Assembly (NCBI GenBank): GCA_964473505.1
Contig: CAYYPG010000001.1
Span: forward strand, 1 to 56,555
From: JAOABV01 sp964473505
GTDB lineage: Bacteria; Hydrothermota; Tepidihabitantia; Tepidihabitantales; CAIPLT01
DNA: 56,555 bases
Direction of reading: 5' to 3'
Shown: piece after piece, positions 55,058-56,555 of the stretch
How the letters are laid out: every line of letters begins with the position of its first letter
How positions within the stretch are numbered: the stretch's first letter is position 1
The notes under the pieces: model-generated
What the model was told of the DNA's origin: nothing
What the model saw: only the letters and a program-made list of their open reading frames with translations
Database searches by the model: none
Program-made: the position numbers and the translations under genes

Positions 55058-56170
55058 ATGAGTCGAGTCTATTTAGAAAATATTACCAAAGTATTTGATA
55101 ATAAAATTATTGCGGTGGATAATTTAACTTTAGAAATCCAATGCGGCGAGTTTTTTGTTTTAGTTGGTCCTTCTGGTTGTGGCAAATCTACGGTCTTAAG
55201 AATTGTTGCCGGATTAGAAGAGCCAACTCGAGGTAAAGTTTACATTGGCGATAGAGTGGTGAATGATGTTGCACCCAAAGACCGCAATGTCGCCATGGTC
55301 TTTCAAAATTATGCTCTTTATCCTCATATGAGTGCTTTTGATAATATGGCATTTGGTCTGAAATTAAGAAAAGTCCCTAAATCCGAAATTAAGCAAAGAA
55401 TTCTTGAAGCGGCTAAAATCCTAAATATTGAACATCTTCTTGAGCGAAAACCCAAAGCCCTTTCTGGTGGCGAACGCCAAAGAGTTGCCGTAGGCCGAGC
55501 AATTGTTCGCAATCCCTCGGTTTTCCTTTTTGATGAACCCCTGTCTAATATTGATGCTAAACTACGCGTCCAAATGCGGGCAGAACTATCCCAACTCCAC
55601 CAAAGATTAAAAACTACTACGCTCTATGTTACTCATGACCAAGTTGAAGCCATGACTTTAGGCGAACGTATCGGTGTAATGAAACAAGGAAAACTCCTAC
55701 AAGTAGACAAGGCAATTACATTATATAATGAACCCGTAAACAAATTTGTCGCAGGTTTTATTGGCAGTCCGCCGATTAATTTTATTGACGGTAGCATCAA
55801 AATCGAAAACGAACAAGCACCGTTCGGAAAAGCGATAAAATTTGAGAGTGCGGTATTAAATATTCCTCTTTCTTTAAGTTATTATCCCCGACTCCAAAAT
55901 CTGACGGCAAGAGAAGTAACTTTAGGCATTCGGCCAGAAGACATTTACTTTAGAAACCCCGAAGGCCGAAACCTGCCATCATTTAATGCGAAAATAGAAG
56001 TTGTCGAACCTATGGGTAATGAAACCATTGTTTATTTAAAAATCTATGACCGTTTAATCACTGCAAGATTTCATAGTCAATTCTTAAGAAAAATTGGCGA
56101 AACCACAACTTGCTACATTGATACGGAAAAAGTACATCTTTTCGATAAAAATTCAGAACTTAGAATTTAA
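55058..56170 (+). CDS. Sugar-type ABC transporter ATP-binding protein (MsmK/UgpC-like)
   Basis: 370 residues. Walker A GPSGCGKST is at 37-45, Q-loop FQNYALYPHM, signature LSGGERQRVAVGRA near 134-147, Walker B FLFDEPLSNIDAKLR, and H-loop YVTHDQVEAMTLG. The C-terminal ~130 residues are the TOBE/MalK-type regulatory domain (VAGFIGSPPINFIDGS, LGIRPEDIY). Such proteins energise sugar, glycerol-phosphate or polyamine importers and are often shared between several permeases. No permease or binding protein gene is next to it here. No ribosome site is clear (TTAATTTTAAA before ATG). Confidence 0.93.
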   Translation: MSRVYLENITKVFDNKIIAVDNLTLEIQCGEFFVLVGPSGCGKSTVLRIVAGLEEPTRGKVYIGDRVVNDVAPKDRNVAMVFQNYALYPHMSAFDNMAFGLKLRKVPKSEIKQRILEAAKILNIEHLLERKPKALSGGERQRVAVGRAIVRNPSVFLFDEPLSNIDAKLRVQMRAELSQLHQRLKTTTLYVTHDQVEAMTLGERIGVMKQGKLLQVDKAITLYNEPVNKFVAGFIGSPPINFIDGSIKIENEQAPFGKAIKFESAVLNIPLSLSYYPRLQNLTAREVTLGIRPEDIYFRNPEGRNLPSFNAKIEVVEPMGNETIVYLKIYDRLITARFHSQFLRKIGETTTCYIDTEKVHLFDKNSELRI

Positions 56171-56295
56171 TTTCCTAATTTTCCGACAGAAAATACTCTT
56201 GGTTGAAAACTTTTGGATAATTGAAACAAAGACAAACGCTAATTTACTTGAGCCGACCATTTAACACATACTCAAGATACCCTACCCAATAATAA

Positions 56296-56476
56296 GGTAG
56301 CGTCAAAATTTTTGTGTAAATCGGTTTTTATTCCAAAGCTATGTTCTTCTTTATGATATTAAATTAGTTAGTATGTAAAAACATTAAATAAAAACATTAA
56401 AGAGAATTCGCCTTTCTCTTTTTAATATATCAATACTAAATTTATACAAAATTTATACAAAATATTATACACTACC
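56296..56476. mobile_element. MITE (IS256-end-like), best-preserved copy with target duplication
   Basis: 181 bp. The left end is GGTAGCGTCAAAATTTTTGT (then GTAAAT), the right end ATTTATACAAAATATTATAC (then ACTACC), which are inverse with few mismatches over about 26 bases. It is flanked on both sides by AATAATAA (56288-56295 and 56477-56484), a perfect 8-bp target duplication as made by IS256-type transposases. No coding frame inside. Confidence 0.8.
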
Positions 56477-56502
56477 AATAATAAATTAAATTAAAATTGA
56501 GG

Positions 56503-56555
56503 TGCTGTGCCAAGACATTGTATCTCTTCCAAGGACCTAATTCTACGGCTACTTT
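56503..56555 (-). mobile_element. Second copy of the insertion-sequence end, cut by the window edge
   Basis: GGTGCTGTGCCAAGACATTG, then TCCAAGGACCTAATTCTACG, then GCTACTTT align with 53279-53335 (GGTGCTGTGCCAGACATTGT, CTAGGACCTATTTATACG, CTTACTTT). By analogy the transposase gene should lie just beyond the window. Confidence 0.75.

Overview
The window is an AT-rich bacterial contig with ordinary diderm housekeeping genes. Organism type is inferred from content only. Two secreted peptidases end in Por/T9SS-type sorting tails, two porin-like outer-membrane proteins are present, and 2-oxoacid:ferredoxin oxidoreductase, GctAB-type CoA-transferase and acyl-CoA dehydrogenases indicate an anaerobe. 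This fits a candidate phylum of the FCB-related/WOR-3 (Stahlbacteria) sort better than any well-known genus, but a 16S or marker-gene search would be needed. Both window ends lie in sequence that is repeated inside the window (1-235 with 52932-53155; 56503-56555 with 53279-53335), so this looks like a whole contig broken at repeats.

Layout. 1-2077: gene-poor, with decayed coding remnants, a MITE-like copy and a cruciform. 2078-8519 (+): phosphate block with an unknown membrane protein, OprP-like porin, pstS-pstC-pstA-pstB-phoU; two different small inverted-repeat elements sit between pstS/pstC and pstC/pstA. 9356-11602 (+): secreted M14 carboxypeptidase. 12483-18140 (-): fabH followed by a four-subunit 2-oxoacid:ferredoxin oxidoreductase with a GltD-like flavin/Fe-S subunit. 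18783-26062 (-): an M3 peptidase pseudogene carrying two DNA tracts copied from the neighbouring glycosyltransferase gene, then that glycosyltransferase, a polysaccharide-deacetylase-like protein and a Wzx-type flippase. 26323-27808 (-): RNase HI-like protein, zinc-ribbon coiled-coil protein, tRNA-Val. 28400-32432 (+): histone-deacetylase-family protein, two glycosyltransferases, dUTPase. 33021-38541 (-): secreted subtilase, sugar isomerase-like TIM barrel, NifU-C protein, PP-loop tRNA thiolation-type enzyme. 38542-40481: repeat-rich non-coding block. 40482-45203 (-): gctA-gctB and two acyl-CoA dehydrogenases. 45880-48303 (+): second porin, tRNA-Ile, sppA. 48327-52065 (-): small membrane/coiled-coil protein and secA. 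53682-56170 (+): accD and a sugar-type ABC ATPase.

How genes work together. The porin plus PstSCAB-PhoU form a complete phosphate uptake route. FabH next to the oxidoreductase suggests that acyl-CoA made from 2-oxoacids primes fatty-acid synthesis, with AccD supplying malonyl-CoA elsewhere. GctAB and the acyl-CoA dehydrogenases form an acyl-CoA catabolic set. The glycosyltransferases, deacetylase and flippase point to a surface polysaccharide.

The most unusual feature of the window is its intergenic DNA: at least two families of short inverted-repeat elements (one copy with a perfect 8-bp target duplication), several 80-115 bp tandem repeats, 12-bp G-rich iterated motifs, and four places where pieces of a gene have been copied next to or into a neighbour. 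secA and accD both have sigma70-type promoters placed so that transcripts would start at the ATG (predicted leaderless mRNAs).
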